DNA from: Flavobacterium sp.
Lineage (GTDB): Bacteria; Bacteroidota; Bacteroidia; Flavobacteriales; Flavobacteriaceae
Assembly: GCA_027484725.1 (NCBI GenBank)
Contig: JAIXSK010000006.1
Span: forward strand, 73,991 to 131,830
DNA length: 57,840 nucleotides
Direction: 5' to 3'
Below are positions 41,642 through 51,282 of the stretch, piece after piece. The translations under genes were made by a program, and so were the position numbers. The stretch's first letter is position 1; every line of letters begins with the position of its first letter. The notes under the pieces were generated by a model. That model was not told the origin of the DNA, ran no database searches, and saw only the letters and a program-made list of their open reading frames with translations.

Positions 41642-44134
41642 TTATCTCTTGATGAATTTTTGTGTAAAGGTTTTTCCATCGTTGGTTTTAAGTGACAATA
41701 CATAGGTTCCGGTTGCAAAATCTTTTACTGATATTGTTTCTGAGACCATTGAACTGTTATAGACCATTCTTCCGCTGATGTCAAATATTTCAACCGATTT
41801 AACTTTGGCCAAAGCGCTTCCTAATTGAATAGAAATCACATCAGAAGCAGGATTTGGAGCTATCACAAAACTTTGTGCATCAAATTGGTTGTTGGCCAAA
41901 AGTGATTCGCCCTCAGTTACATGAACTGTTTTGTCAATACCCGGATTGAAAATGGTGTCTTCTGCGCCTGAAGGCCATTTAATGACCATTTTATCAACAT
42001 TTGTGTTGGCTCCTAAACCAAAATATGCATTCAAAGAACTCATGTAGGCAAATCCTTCACCGCTGCGGATGTCGCGAATTTGTTTTCCGAAAGCTCCGTA
42101 GATTTCAACACGAGCACCAATTCCGTTGCTATTGCTTTGAACGCCTGAAAGGCTCACGCTGAACCAATGATTTCCATTTGGATTAGCATATCGAACAACG
42201 TTGTTGTTTAAGAAATCTAGGAAACCATCTCCGTTCAAATCGCCTACTGCTCCTACACTAATACCGTTGCTGTAGCTAACCATATTAAAATTCCCATCTC
42301 CGGTATTGAACATGATTTTTCCACTAGGACCCATCACATCTACCCAACCATCGTTGTCAAAATCATAAGCTATATAATCGCGGTTGGTTGATGTATTTAA
42401 TTCCCAACCTGAACCAGCTGTAATGTTGGTGAATGGTTCTTCAACATCGTTGGTGGTATCAAGGTTATTTCTAAAATATCGCGTTGGCACAGAACCATTT
42501 GAACCCACAATAATGTCCATATCACCATCATTGTCAAAATCTGCAATGGCTGAAGACCAAGATTGTACCGGTGTAAAGTTGATACCTACTTGTGCTGAAA
42601 CATCGGTAAATACGCCATTACCATCATTTCTGTGTAATTCACACGGAGGCCCAGAGCATTTTGATATGAACATGTCAACATCGCCATCGTTGTCATAATC
42701 AGTCCAAAGTGAGGCATAGTTACCCCCGCTTTGTGTTAAGCCTAAATTGTAAGCTCCGGGTGTCACACCTGATTGGTAATAAGTAAAGTTTGAATTGGCA
42801 TCATTGAGATAATATACATTTCTGTTTACATCATGACATGAAAAAGCATCCAAGTTGCCATCGTTGTTGATATCTACAAAATTGGTTCTTTGACAGAAAA
42901 TATATTGTCCCGGAGTTACCGATGTGTATCCAGCTCCGTTTTCAGATTTCCAGAAAGTCAAACCACTACCGCTGCCCAAAAGCAAGTCGTTGTAGCCGTC
43001 TCGGTTGTAATCACCTGCAGCTATACTCCACGACGGAGCAAATCCCGGATTAGAAATTGTAAAGTCGGTTACGGTAAAAGCACCGTTCTCTCCTTGATAG
43101 TGCAGACGCAAATTAGCACCATTCACCCCTACCAAATCATCTTTAAAATCACCGTTCATATCAACAATACACTCATTGTATCCGCCACCTACAGTAGGAA
43201 TTGTCTGTGATGTATAGGTGACCGGAATTACAATAACCGTTTCTGAAATTTCAAAGTCAAAACCTACTTCGCTCCAACGATTGTCCCAAGCAATATAATA
43301 GGTTGTGCCCGCATTGGCATCAAAAGTTCTTTTAGATAAATTTGAAACCGGTGTTCCCGAAGCTGTACATTCAAGCACTCCTGAATTATCATCACTGGCC
43401 ACACAAGTAAGTGTTGTTGAACATGATCCGGTATAAACACTCACAAAAGTATCTTTACACAAATTTTGTGGCAAATCAGAAGATACCGTTACCCGAACAT
43501 TTTGTGAAGGCGTATAAGCATACCACTTGGCTTTGGTAGCTGTTGAACACGAGGTGTTTTGATTGGTTCCATCTACGGCAGTAATAGTTGTGACTCCTGC
43601 AGTAACCGGAATAGCCGTTGAACAGGCACTCGGAACTATTGGCCCTTCAGAAAGCTGAAAATCAAATCCCAACGGACTCCATTTGTTGTCCCACACAATG
43701 TAGTATGTTACACCGGCAGTTACTTCAAAAGTTTTTACTGATAAATATGAAGTAGCTGCTCCGGTATTACAAGCAATGATTCCTGAATCATCGTCAGATG
43801 TATAACACGTTAGCGCGCCACAATTTCCGGTATATACCATAAAATGGGTGTCTTTACAGATATTTACCTGCAAATCTGAGGTAACCGTAACACTGTAATT
43901 ACTTGTTGGTGTGTAGGCATACCATTCAGCCATTGAAGCCGTTGAACAACTGGTTGAAATGTTAGCCCCGTTGATTGCGGCAACTGTGGTTGTTCCGGCA
44001 GTAATAGGCAAAGCTGTGGCACAACTGTCTTGAGCTTGCGCCGAAAAACCGGTCAATGCCAACAGCATAAATCCGGCTTTTTGAAACATACTAAACTTAG
44101 CTAGTATGTGGTCAGAAGTAATTTTCAATTTCAT
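41642..44134 (-). CDS. T9SS-exported VCBS/FG-GAP repeat protein with ASPIC domain
   Basis: An 830-residue secreted protein with a signal peptide (AGFMLLALTGFSAQAQ). Two homologous domains of about 135 residues each begin DSCATALPITAG and SACSTAIPVTAG (about 36-170 and 171-300), each with CxTxxxxxWYAYTP and YYIxWDNxWS motifs. Then come FG-GAP/VCBS repeats with calcium-type DxDxDGxxD loops (DYNRDGYNDLLLGSG, DYDNDGDVDMF, DFDNDGDMDII, DLNGDGFLDF). An ASPIC/UnbV-type domain follows (NSNGIGARVEIYGA ... VDKMVIKWPSG) and a type A T9SS C-terminal sorting domain (APNPASDVISI ... YVLSLKTNDGKTFTQKFIKR). It is probably anchored or released at the cell surface and binds glycans; the role is unproven. Confidence 0.9.
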   Translation of the reverse strand: MKLKITSDHILAKFSMFQKAGFMLLALTGFSAQAQDSCATALPITAGTTTVAAINGANISTSCSTASMAEWYAYTPTSNYSVTVTSDLQVNICKDTHFMVYTGNCGALTCYTSDDDSGIIACNTGAATSYLSVKTFEVTAGVTYYIVWDNKWSPLGFDFQLSEGPIVPSACSTAIPVTAGVTTITAVDGTNQNTSCSTATKAKWYAYTPSQNVRVTVSSDLPQNLCKDTFVSVYTGSCSTTLTCVASDDNSGVLECTASGTPVSNLSKRTFDANAGTTYYIAWDNRWSEVGFDFEISETVIVIPVTYTSQTIPTVGGGYNECIVDMNGDFKDDLVGVNGANLRLHYQGENGAFTVTDFTISNPGFAPSWSIAAGDYNRDGYNDLLLGSGSGLTFWKSENGAGYTSVTPGQYIFCQRTNFVDINNDGNLDAFSCHDVNRNVYYLNDANSNFTYYQSGVTPGAYNLGLTQSGGNYASLWTDYDNDGDVDMFISKCSGPPCELHRNDGNGVFTDVSAQVGINFTPVQSWSSAIADFDNDGDMDIIVGSNGSVPTRYFRNNLDTTNDVEEPFTNITAGSGWELNTSTNRDYIAYDFDNDGWVDVMGPSGKIMFNTGDGNFNMVSYSNGISVGAVGDLNGDGFLDFLNNNVVRYANPNGNHWFSVSLSGVQSNSNGIGARVEIYGAFGKQIRDIRSGEGFAYMSSLNAYFGLGANTNVDKMVIKWPSGAEDTIFNPGIDKTVHVTEGESLLANNQFDAQSFVIAPNPASDVISIQLGSALAKVKSVEIFDISGRMVYNSSMVSETISVKDFATGTYVLSLKTNDGKTFTQKFIKR

Positions 44135-44176
44135 TTTGCTTTTTTAGTTTTTGTTTTGGTTATATAAATTGTTGAG

Positions 44177-45319
44177 TTATTCACATCTTTCAAGCGAGTT
44201 GATCCAATCACGCATTAAATTTATACCTTCTTCATGAATGATGGTTCTACCGTGTAAGGGCATTCTAATGGTTTCATCGATGGTGTTGATGCGATGAAAC
44301 AACATGGATTGCTCAGGATTTCGAGGATTGATGATTTTGTTTAAATTCGGATCAAATCCTTGCATGTCTTGCGTATCAACACAAACGCCCATATTGCGCA
44401 ATCCGCTCAACGAGCCAGTTTCGGAGAAGGCAAAACGCATTGGTCGATAATCACAATGGCGATTGGTCATGTGGCAATGTGCACAATTGGCATCTACATA
44501 AGATCGGGCACGCAAGAACAATGATTGACTGGTATCGTTGTAATCAATTGTAGTGTTAGCCTCTGTCGGAAAAGTAAAACCAGCATCTAAAAAACCTCTG
44601 TCAATCCATGCTTGTAATTGATTTTTGGTCACATTCCCGTATTGGTAATTGCCATTGAGATTTTGCGGTTTGATGCCTATCGGAATATACTTCATGGTTT
44701 CTTGCGGAGTATCGGGATTCACTTTCTCTTTGTGGCAAACGATACATTGCGACATCGACGGTATTCTGTAGTTGGCTGATTTAATTGCATTGTTTTCGTC
44801 TTTCCAAGTAATCTCAGTGAAACTTCCGTCTACATCATAATACGCTTCTGTTTGTTCGGCATTCCAGACATAATCGGCAAACATCCAACCGTCTGTTTTT
44901 TTAATCATCAAGCGTGTTTCAACAATTCGCGTTGCGCCTACCGGTGAAACATTTTGTACATTTTCATAATAGAAAGACTTGATGAGTACTGCACCCACCG
45001 GAAGTTCCAAAATTGTATGATCTGTGTTAAAACTTGCTTTTAAACCTTTGGGCATCCACACAAATCGCTTTTTGTGGGCATAATCAGAAAACAAAGAACT
45101 TGCAGGTTGATAAGGCAGCAATTCATCGGACGGATTTAAATCTTTCAGCGCGCCGACAAAAAACTTGTAATCAGATAATTTGGGGTAAGGCACCTGACTT
45201 AAATCTACATCTACCGCAGGAATAGACACGTAGGTATCATCTTCCGTTTTTGAACACGAGAACATGATAAATACGAAAAGAATTGGCAGAAAAATGAATA
45301 GATAGCAATTTTTTTTCAT
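44177..45319 (-). CDS. Diheme c-type cytochrome lipoprotein (SO2930-like)
   Basis: The 380-residue protein has a lipoprotein signal (FVFIMFSCSK, Cys at about 22) and two heme-binding CxxCH motifs, CIVCH at about 192-196 and CAHCH at about 280-284. MPLHGRTIIHEEGI near the end supplies a likely Met/His axial ligand. The segment between the hemes matches the SO2930 family, periplasmic diheme cytochromes often found near beta-helix proteins. It lies 42 bases upstream of the T9SS protein gene on the same strand, so the two may be expressed together. Electron partner unknown. Confidence 0.87.
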   Translation of the reverse strand: MKKNCYLFIFLPILFVFIMFSCSKTEDDTYVSIPAVDVDLSQVPYPKLSDYKFFVGALKDLNPSDELLPYQPASSLFSDYAHKKRFVWMPKGLKASFNTDHTILELPVGAVLIKSFYYENVQNVSPVGATRIVETRLMIKKTDGWMFADYVWNAEQTEAYYDVDGSFTEITWKDENNAIKSANYRIPSMSQCIVCHKEKVNPDTPQETMKYIPIGIKPQNLNGNYQYGNVTKNQLQAWIDRGFLDAGFTFPTEANTTIDYNDTSQSLFLRARSYVDANCAHCHMTNRHCDYRPMRFAFSETGSLSGLRNMGVCVDTQDMQGFDPNLNKIINPRNPEQSMLFHRINTIDETIRMPLHGRTIIHEEGINLMRDWINSLERCE

Positions 45320-45484
45320 AAATCTGTTTCAGCCAGAGAACCAAATGTATTAAAAAATAGTTTCTGTGCAAATGAGCCCAATGTTAAATTGTCAACAACT
45401 GAAAGCCAAACAGTTGACAAATTAGATTAAAAAGTTCGCGAACACCTTATATTACTTAGAAAATTATTTTCAGATTGATTTTTA

Positions 45485-45492
45485 TATTTTTG
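45485..45492 (+). promoter_or_regulatory. Candidate promoter, -7 element TATTTTTG
   Basis: TATTTTTG matches TAnnTTTG 17 bases before ATG 45510, inside the divergent gap after the cytochrome gene. Confidence 0.5.
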
Positions 45493-45509
45493 AAAACCAG
45501 ATAAAAATT

Positions 45510-46019
45510 ATGCGCTTTTCCACCATCCTCTTGTTGTCTATTACAAATTTGCTTTGGGCACAAAGAAAAATCACACCCACCAATGAGTTTGTCATTGAAG
45601 GACAAATTAAAAAAACCATAACCGTAACAGCAAAACAACTGGATAGTTTTGCAAAAATTCAACTCAAAGACCGCATTATATACAACCACAAAGGCGAAGC
45701 CAAAGACACGCTCACTTATTTGCGCGGTGTGGCTTTAAAAACAGTGCTTGAAAAAGTAGTATACAATTATGAAAAACCGCGCGAACTCAACGAATTCTAT
45801 TTTGTTTTCAAAGCAACTGACGGTTATCAAGTAGTTTTTTCATGGAATGAAATTTACAACAACCCCAGTGGTGATGGCTTTTATTTTCTGACAGAAATCA
45901 ATAAAAAATCAATTCTTGAATTGCCGCAGCGCATTGTTTTATTGGCACAAGACGATGTTCAAACCGGTCGTAGATACATCAAATCACTTGAAAAAATTGA
46001 AGTCAAACGCGCTGAATAA
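45510..46019 (+). CDS. Secreted molybdopterin-oxidoreductase-like domain protein
   Basis: The 169-residue protein has a signal peptide (MRFSTILLLSITNLLWAQ) and a domain resembling the sulfite-oxidase/YedY molybdopterin fold: FVIEGQIKKTITVTAKQLDSF, YLRGVALKTVLEKV, FKATDGYQVVFSWNEIYN and RYIKSLEKIEVK. The molybdenum-coordinating Cys and most cofactor contacts of true enzymes are missing in this short form, so it may be a binding domain only. It precedes the LTA-synthase-like gene by 57 bases. Confidence 0.72.
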   Translation: MRFSTILLLSITNLLWAQRKITPTNEFVIEGQIKKTITVTAKQLDSFAKIQLKDRIIYNHKGEAKDTLTYLRGVALKTVLEKVVYNYEKPRELNEFYFVFKATDGYQVVFSWNEIYNNPSGDGFYFLTEINKKSILELPQRIVLLAQDDVQTGRRYIKSLEKIEVKRAE

Positions 46020-46076
46020 AGGCCGATCAACCAACTACATTTTTCGCTACATTTGAACCCATAAAACAACTTATCG

Positions 46077-48038
46077 ATGCAATCAAAATGGGAAAAATTC
46101 ACTAAAGAGCTCGCCAACTTGAGCTTTTTTTGGTTTTTTGGCGTTGGCTTTTTCTTGATTTTCAGAATTTCATTCATCGCTATTTTCAGCAAACAATTAT
46201 CGTCGGCAGCCAACTTGCCTGAAATACTCAAAGTGCTTTTGATGGGATTTCGGTTTGATTGCACCGCGGTATCCTACTTTGTGATTATTCCTTTTTTGTT
46301 GTTGCTTGCTTTGGGCAGATTCGGAAAAACTCAGCCGGCAAGAATAGCGAGGATTGTTTGTCAATATATATTCGTGTTGCTCTCAACGGTGATATGCTTT
46401 GTAACCATCAATTACTTTGGCGAATACCACAACCAGTTCAACAATTTTTTGTTTTTAGGTTTGTATGACGATCAAAAAGCGGTGCTGCATACCATTATGG
46501 AAGATTTTCATCCGTGGCGCAACCTAATCGGAATGTTGTTGACCATTATAGCGAGCCTTTTGATATTGCGTTATTTTGAACCTAAAACATATATTTACAA
46601 CCAACTTCGCCAACTAAAATTCAAAAACCACGCAGCCGTTGTGGTGATTGTTAGTTTGATTTTGATGATTTTTAGCCTGCGCGGATCGGTGACTTCGGTG
46701 CCGGCCTTGCGCAAATGGGCAGGCGTTTCCAAAGATGCGTTTCTGAACAAAACCGTCATCAATCCGTATCGATCGCTCATTTATGCCATGGAAGATTTTG
46801 ATGAAATTAATTTGCTTTCAGATGTTAATCCGTATATGGATGAAGCTTCGTTTAAAGCAAATTTCAATCAACCGCTGGTAACCGATTATTTAAAGAAAAC
46901 TACAGCCGGCACCTCTACCCAAAAACCCAAACAAATCTTTTTGGTCATTATGGAAAGCTATGATTCGTGGCCGCTCATGGACAAGTATCAACCTTTTCTG
47001 CTTTCGACCCAATTGTGCAAAATCAAAAACAACGGAACCCATTTCAGCCATTTTTTGCCGGCAGCCGATGCCACTTTTGATTCTTTCGGAGCCATCGTAA
47101 CCAATGTGCCTTATTGCGGCGTCAACATCAGCAAAATTGGCCAAGTTAATGATCCGTTTGCTACTTCGCTTTTTGGTCAATTCAACAAACTCAACTACCA
47201 AACCAATTTGTTTTACGGCGGATTTTCGAGTTGGCAAAACATTGAGGAATTCTCAAAATATCAAGGCGTCCAACGATTTTTCTCGGCAACCGATGCCGGT
47301 GGTAACAGCGAATCGGGCACTTGGGGCGTTGAAGACGAAAAACTCTTTGATTTGGTTTTAAGCAAAACTGATGCGCAAAAAGAGTCGCTCAACGTGATTC
47401 TAACCTCAAGTTATCACGCGCCTTATACGGTTGATGTGGCTCAAAAAGGATTTCCGTATACATCAGAAAAAGACTTCCCGGCTTCGGTACAAAAATATTT
47501 TGATGGCAGCATGACTATGGAAGAAGTGGGCCATTTGTGGTATGGTGATTACGCCATTGGCCAATTTATAGAAAAGGCAAAACAAAAATATCCCGATGCT
47601 GTTTTTTTGTTTACCGGCGATCACTTCGGCCGACGATTTATCAACAGCCACCCCAATTTATATGAACGCAGCTCAGTCGGATTGGTGATGTACGGAAAAA
47701 ACATTCCGCAAGCCAAACCGCATACCGCAGGCTCTCACATTGACATCATGCCCACACTCATTGAAATGGTCGCGCCCAAAGGTTTTGAATATTACAGCTT
47801 TGGAACATCCATGTATGCACCACATAAAGATTTGAGCATTACGTTCAACAAAATGGTTACCCAAAACCAAATGTATTGCCTACCCAAAGATGCAGCCGTT
47901 GAAAGTATTGATTTGAATACGATGCAAGAAAAGAGTCTACCTTCAACCCCGCTCAAAAAAGACTACAATCAACAAATGGCGTTGGCTTGGTATTATACCA
48001 TGAAAGGAAATCAGCTTCAGAAAAAAACAAAAAAATAA
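46077..48038 (+). CDS. LTA synthase-like sulfatase-fold phosphotransferase
   Basis: The 653-residue protein has five N-terminal helices (about 15-185) and a periplasmic alkaline-phosphatase-fold domain. Predicted metal and catalytic residues are Glu293 (IMESYDSW), nucleophile Thr333 (ADATFDSF), and Asp515-His516 (FTGDHFGRR). The family includes lipoteichoic acid synthase and MdoB/OpgB-like phosphoglycerol or phosphoethanolamine transferases. In a Gram-negative Bacteroidota cell it would modify a periplasmic glycan or lipid. The donor is inferred only. pepT begins 16 bases after the stop. Confidence 0.88.
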   Translation: MQSKWEKFTKELANLSFFWFFGVGFFLIFRISFIAIFSKQLSSAANLPEILKVLLMGFRFDCTAVSYFVIIPFLLLLALGRFGKTQPARIARIVCQYIFVLLSTVICFVTINYFGEYHNQFNNFLFLGLYDDQKAVLHTIMEDFHPWRNLIGMLLTIIASLLILRYFEPKTYIYNQLRQLKFKNHAAVVVIVSLILMIFSLRGSVTSVPALRKWAGVSKDAFLNKTVINPYRSLIYAMEDFDEINLLSDVNPYMDEASFKANFNQPLVTDYLKKTTAGTSTQKPKQIFLVIMESYDSWPLMDKYQPFLLSTQLCKIKNNGTHFSHFLPAADATFDSFGAIVTNVPYCGVNISKIGQVNDPFATSLFGQFNKLNYQTNLFYGGFSSWQNIEEFSKYQGVQRFFSATDAGGNSESGTWGVEDEKLFDLVLSKTDAQKESLNVILTSSYHAPYTVDVAQKGFPYTSEKDFPASVQKYFDGSMTMEEVGHLWYGDYAIGQFIEKAKQKYPDAVFLFTGDHFGRRFINSHPNLYERSSVGLVMYGKNIPQAKPHTAGSHIDIMPTLIEMVAPKGFEYYSFGTSMYAPHKDLSITFNKMVTQNQMYCLPKDAAVESIDLNTMQEKSLPSTPLKKDYNQQMALAWYYTMKGNQLQKKTKK

Positions 48039-48054
48039 CTTAGACAATATACAA

Positions 48055-49323
48055 ATGCAACACCTTATTGACCGCTTTATCAGCTACGTAACCATTGACA
48101 CCGAATCAGACGCGAACTCACCTACTACGCCCAGTACGGCCAAGCAATTGGTTTTGGCCAACAAACTGGCCGAAGAACTCAAAAGCATCGGCATGACCGA
48201 AGTGAGCATTGACGCAAACGGCTATGTAATGGGCACTTTAGCTTCAAATGTTTCGCACAAAGTTCCAACCATCGGATTTGTATCGCATTATGACACTTCG
48301 CCAGATTTTACGGGTGCGAACGTGAATCCGCGCGTAGTGAAAAATTACGATGGCGGTGATATTGTTTTGAACGCAAAAGAAAACATCGTTTTATCGCCGA
48401 ACTATTTTAAAGATTTGCTTTTATACAAAGGGCAAACGCTCATAGTAACCGATGGTTTGACGTTGTTGGGCGCTGATGACAAAGCCGGACTCACCGAAAT
48501 TGTATCGGCCATGGAATATCTCATTCAAAATCCGCACATCAAACACGGAAAAATTCGCGTAGGCTTTACTCCGGATGAAGAAATTGGCCGTGGGGCAGAT
48601 TTATTTGACGTCAAAAAATTTGGTGCCGACTGGGCTTATACCATGGACGGTAGTCAAGTGGGCGAACTTGAATACGAGAATTTTAATGCCGCTGGTGCGA
48701 AGGTCATCTTTAGCGGTAAAAGCGTGCATCCGGGTTATGCCAAAGGAAAAATGATCAATTCGATGCTCATTGCCAATGATTTTATCAATCAATTACCCAA
48801 AAATGAAACACCGCAAGAAACCAAAGGATACGAAGGTTTTTATCACATCACTGGGCTTTCGGGCAGCATTGAAGAATCAAAAGTTGAGCTCATTATTCGC
48901 GATCACGACCTGCAAAAATTCAAAGCACGCAAAAAGCATGTAGCCGATGCCGTTAAGAAAATCAACCGTCAATATGCCAAGCAATTTGGGGGCGATATTG
49001 CAGCTCTTGAAATGAAAGACCAATATTACAATATGAAAGAAAAAGTCACTCCGGTAATGCATATTGTGGATTTGGCCGAAAAAGCCATGAAAAATTTGGG
49101 CATCAAACCGCTGATTAAACCCATTCGCGGCGGAACAGACGGCTGTAGATTGTCATACATGGGCTTGCCTTGTCCGAATATTTTTGCGGGCGGACATAAC
49201 TTTCACGGAAAATATGAATACGTTCCGGTAGAGAGCATTCAAAAAGCGGTTGATGTGATTGTGCGCATTGCCGAACTGACTGCCACTACAAATTTCACCC
49301 GGAAAACGAAAAAATCAAAATAG
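48055..49323 (+). CDS. pepT: Peptidase T (tripeptide aminopeptidase)
   Basis: PepT removes N-terminal residues from tripeptides in the cytoplasm, using two zinc ions. The 422-residue M20-family protein has [12 protein letters not shown] (metal His and Asp), GADDKAGL (bridging Asp), [12 protein letters not shown] (catalytic Glu and ligand), the dimerisation insert with [36 protein letters not shown] and the final ligand in [11 protein letters not shown]. The length is normal. Its TAG stop is followed without any spacer by the TTG of the next gene. Confidence 0.95.
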   Translation: MQHLIDRFISYVTIDTESDANSPTTPSTAKQLVLANKLAEELKSIGMTEVSIDANGYVMGTLASNVSHKVPTIGFVSHYDTSPDFTGANVNPRVVKNYDGGDIVLNAKENIVLSPNYFKDLLLYKGQTLIVTDGLTLLGADDKAGLTEIVSAMEYLIQNPHIKHGKIRVGFTPDEEIGRGADLFDVKKFGADWAYTMDGSQVGELEYENFNAAGAKVIFSGKSVHPGYAKGKMINSMLIANDFINQLPKNETPQETKGYEGFYHITGLSGSIEESKVELIIRDHDLQKFKARKKHVADAVKKINRQYAKQFGGDIAALEMKDQYYNMKEKVTPVMHIVDLAEKAMKNLGIKPLIKPIRGGTDGCRLSYMGLPCPNIFAGGHNFHGKYEYVPVESIQKAVDVIVRIAELTATTNFTRKTKKSK

Positions 49324-49905
49324 TTGAACGACGAGGCCAAACATACTTGGGATAAAGTAAACAGCTGGGCAGAAGAATTGGATTTGCTCAAAAGCATTAT
49401 TGCCAAAACCTCGCTGGTTGAAACCCGAAAATGGGGCGGTGAAGTCTATACGCACCACGGTAAAAACATTATTGGAATTGGCGGCTTTAAAAATTATTTT
49501 ACGATTTGGTTTTTCAACGGCGTGTTTCTCAAAGATGAGGCAAAAGTATTGGTCAATGCGCAAGAAGGCGTGACCAAGGCACTGCGGCAGTGGCGATTTT
49601 ACGATAAAACCGAAGTCAACGAAAACCAAGTTTTGGCTTATATAGCCGAGGCCATGGCCAATGAAGAAAAAGGTTTGGTGCATAAGCCCGAAAAAAAGAC
49701 CACCGTCATCAGTGGATTTTTGCATCATCAGCTTGCCGAAGACGGACTTTTGAAGGCGCATTTTGACAAGCTCACACCCTACAAACAAAGGGAATACATG
49801 GAATATATTGACACCGCCAAGCGTGAAGAAACCAAAATAGCGCGCATGCAAAAAATCAAACCGATGATTTTGGCCGACAAAGGGCTCAATGATCAGTACA
49901 AATAA
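49324..49905 (+). CDS. YdeI/OmpD-associated family protein (DUF1801-type N domain)
   Basis: The 193-residue protein has the DUF1801-like N domain (ETRKWGGEVYTHHGKNIIGIGGFKNYFTIWFFNG, about 38-70) and the C-terminal helical YdeI domain (LTPYKQREYMEYIDTAKREETKIARMQKI). Start must be TTG 49324, as no ATG occurs before position 165 of the protein; the TTG lies directly after the pepT stop, so translation is probably coupled. Family function is unclear; some members are linked to peptide or envelope stress. Confidence 0.87.
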   Translation: MNDEAKHTWDKVNSWAEELDLLKSIIAKTSLVETRKWGGEVYTHHGKNIIGIGGFKNYFTIWFFNGVFLKDEAKVLVNAQEGVTKALRQWRFYDKTEVNENQVLAYIAEAMANEEKGLVHKPEKKTTVISGFLHHQLAEDGLLKAHFDKLTPYKQREYMEYIDTAKREETKIARMQKIKPMILADKGLNDQYK

Positions 49906-49937
49906 AAAAAGCCTCCGTTTTCAGGAGGCTTTTTTAC
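49904..49937. terminator. Bidirectional intrinsic terminator
   Basis: AAAAAAAGCCTCC pairs with GGAGGCTTTTTT around GTTTTCA. It separates the convergent ydeI-like and yajC genes. The left part overlaps the TAA stop of the former. Confidence 0.9.
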
Positions 49938-49949
49938 AGATCAAGACTT

Positions 49950-50222
49950 TTATTTTTTATTCAAAGCGGCAGACATTTCCATTGAAATAGCCGAACGCTC
50001 CATTTTGAGTTTTCCGGACATGGTTTCAATAATGATGGTGGTTTCTGCCAGTTCAGCAATTTTTCCGTGCAAACCACTTTTGGTCACGATTTTATCGCCT
50101 ACTTTGAGGTCAGCTTCAAATTGTTTTTCTTGTTTCATTCGTTTTTGTTGCGGGCGAATCATGAAGAAATAAATCACCACAAACATCAAAATGAACGGTA
50201 AAAATTGTTGGATTTGTGCCAT
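49950..50222 (-). CDS. yajC: Preprotein translocase subunit YajC
   Basis: YajC is an accessory inner-membrane protein of the SecDF-YajC complex. The 90-residue product has the single helix FLPFILMFVVIYFFMIRPQQKRMKQ (about 7-31), the family signature being YFFMIRPQQKR, and a small soluble domain GDKIVTKSGLHGKIAEL. It lies 26 bases downstream of nusB on the same strand, an order common in Bacteroidota. Confidence 0.96.
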   Translation of the reverse strand: MAQIQQFLPFILMFVVIYFFMIRPQQKRMKQEKQFEADLKVGDKIVTKSGLHGKIAELAETTIIIETMSGKLKMERSAISMEMSAALNKK

Positions 50223-50248
50223 ATTATTGGTTTTAAATTTTAGTTTTT

Positions 50249-51193
50249 TTACATTAAGCCGCGGCCGGTTTTGTTGAGCTTGCCAGTTGTTTGGAATTCT
50301 TTGACCAAATTATCGAGTATTCCGTTGATAAAGATACTGCTTTTGGGCGTTGAATATTCTTTGGCAATTTCAAGATATTCATTGATGGTTACCTTGACCG
50401 GAATCGACGGAAACTTCAAGAATTCAGCAATGGCCATTTTCAAAATAATGGTATCGATTTCTGCGATGCGCTCCGTATCCCAATTGGGCGTTTTGTTTTC
50501 ATAAAACTTAACAAAATCAGTTTCATTGAGCACGGTTTTGCGGAACAAGTCAATGGCAAAAGCACGGTCGTCATCATCTTTATATAATTTTGGCACCTGA
50601 AAAGTCGCATCGTTTTCTGATTTGATGGCTTTGAGTTGTTTGATGATTTGGGTGTTCACCACCGGAATATCATCGGCCCAAGTAAGTTTATAATCTTCTA
50701 AATAATCGTAGAGTTTTTCATTGCCTGCAATTAAATCGGTAAATAAACTAACCGCAAAATCGCGATCTTCTTCAAATTTATTGATGCGATTTTTCATATA
50801 GCCGGCATAGAGCTCTGATTTTTTGATTTCATCCAGCAACAGCAAAATGTAATCGTCATTGAGTTTCCAATTATTGATTTTGCGATACTCAATAGCCTGC
50901 AGGACCGACTGATTTTGAGCCAACAAATTAAAGATGGCGTTGTTGATGAATTTTGGATTGGGATTTTTTTCTTCGGCGGTAGCCAGGTGCTTGCTGCGCG
51001 CTTTTTGAAGGTATTCTTGCTCTTTCTGACGGATTTCAATCACAGCCGAAAGCATGAGCAGATACAGATCAAGCATATTTTCAATGCTGAACATCAGGAA
51101 TTTTTCTTCCTTTTCTAATTGGTCTGAGCCAGTTTGATGCATCGCATAAATAGATTGCATCACTTTTACGCGGATATGTCGCCTGTTGAGCAC
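50249..51193 (-). CDS. nusB: Transcription antitermination factor NusB (long Bacteroidota form)
   Basis: NusB with S10 (NusE) binds boxA RNA in rRNA antitermination. The 314-residue protein starts MLNRRHIRVKVMQSIYAMHQTG, the conserved NusB N terminus. Its C-terminal NusB fold (about 170-300) includes FAIDLFRKTVLNE and KVTINEYLEIAKEYSTPKSSIFINGILDNLVKEF. The extra 150-residue helical insertion (about 40-190) is usual for Bacteroidota but absent from E. coli NusB (139 residues). It is followed by yajC. Confidence 0.93.
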   Translation of the reverse strand: MLNRRHIRVKVMQSIYAMHQTGSDQLEKEEKFLMFSIENMLDLYLLMLSAVIEIRQKEQEYLQKARSKHLATAEEKNPNPKFINNAIFNLLAQNQSVLQAIEYRKINNWKLNDDYILLLLDEIKKSELYAGYMKNRINKFEEDRDFAVSLFTDLIAGNEKLYDYLEDYKLTWADDIPVVNTQIIKQLKAIKSENDATFQVPKLYKDDDDRAFAIDLFRKTVLNETDFVKFYENKTPNWDTERIAEIDTIILKMAIAEFLKFPSIPVKVTINEYLEIAKEYSTPKSSIFINGILDNLVKEFQTTGKLNKTGRGLM

Positions 51194-51282
51194 TGATAAA
51201 GAACTTTAAAATTAAACGGAGCGACTCTGTTGGAAATCGCTCCGCAAAAATAAGAATATTATTGAATCTAAAAGTTTAGATT

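Noticed and set aside
46890..47237. 115-codon minus-strand frame in the LTA-synthase-like gene
   Set aside because: Shadow frame inside the catalytic domain coding region.
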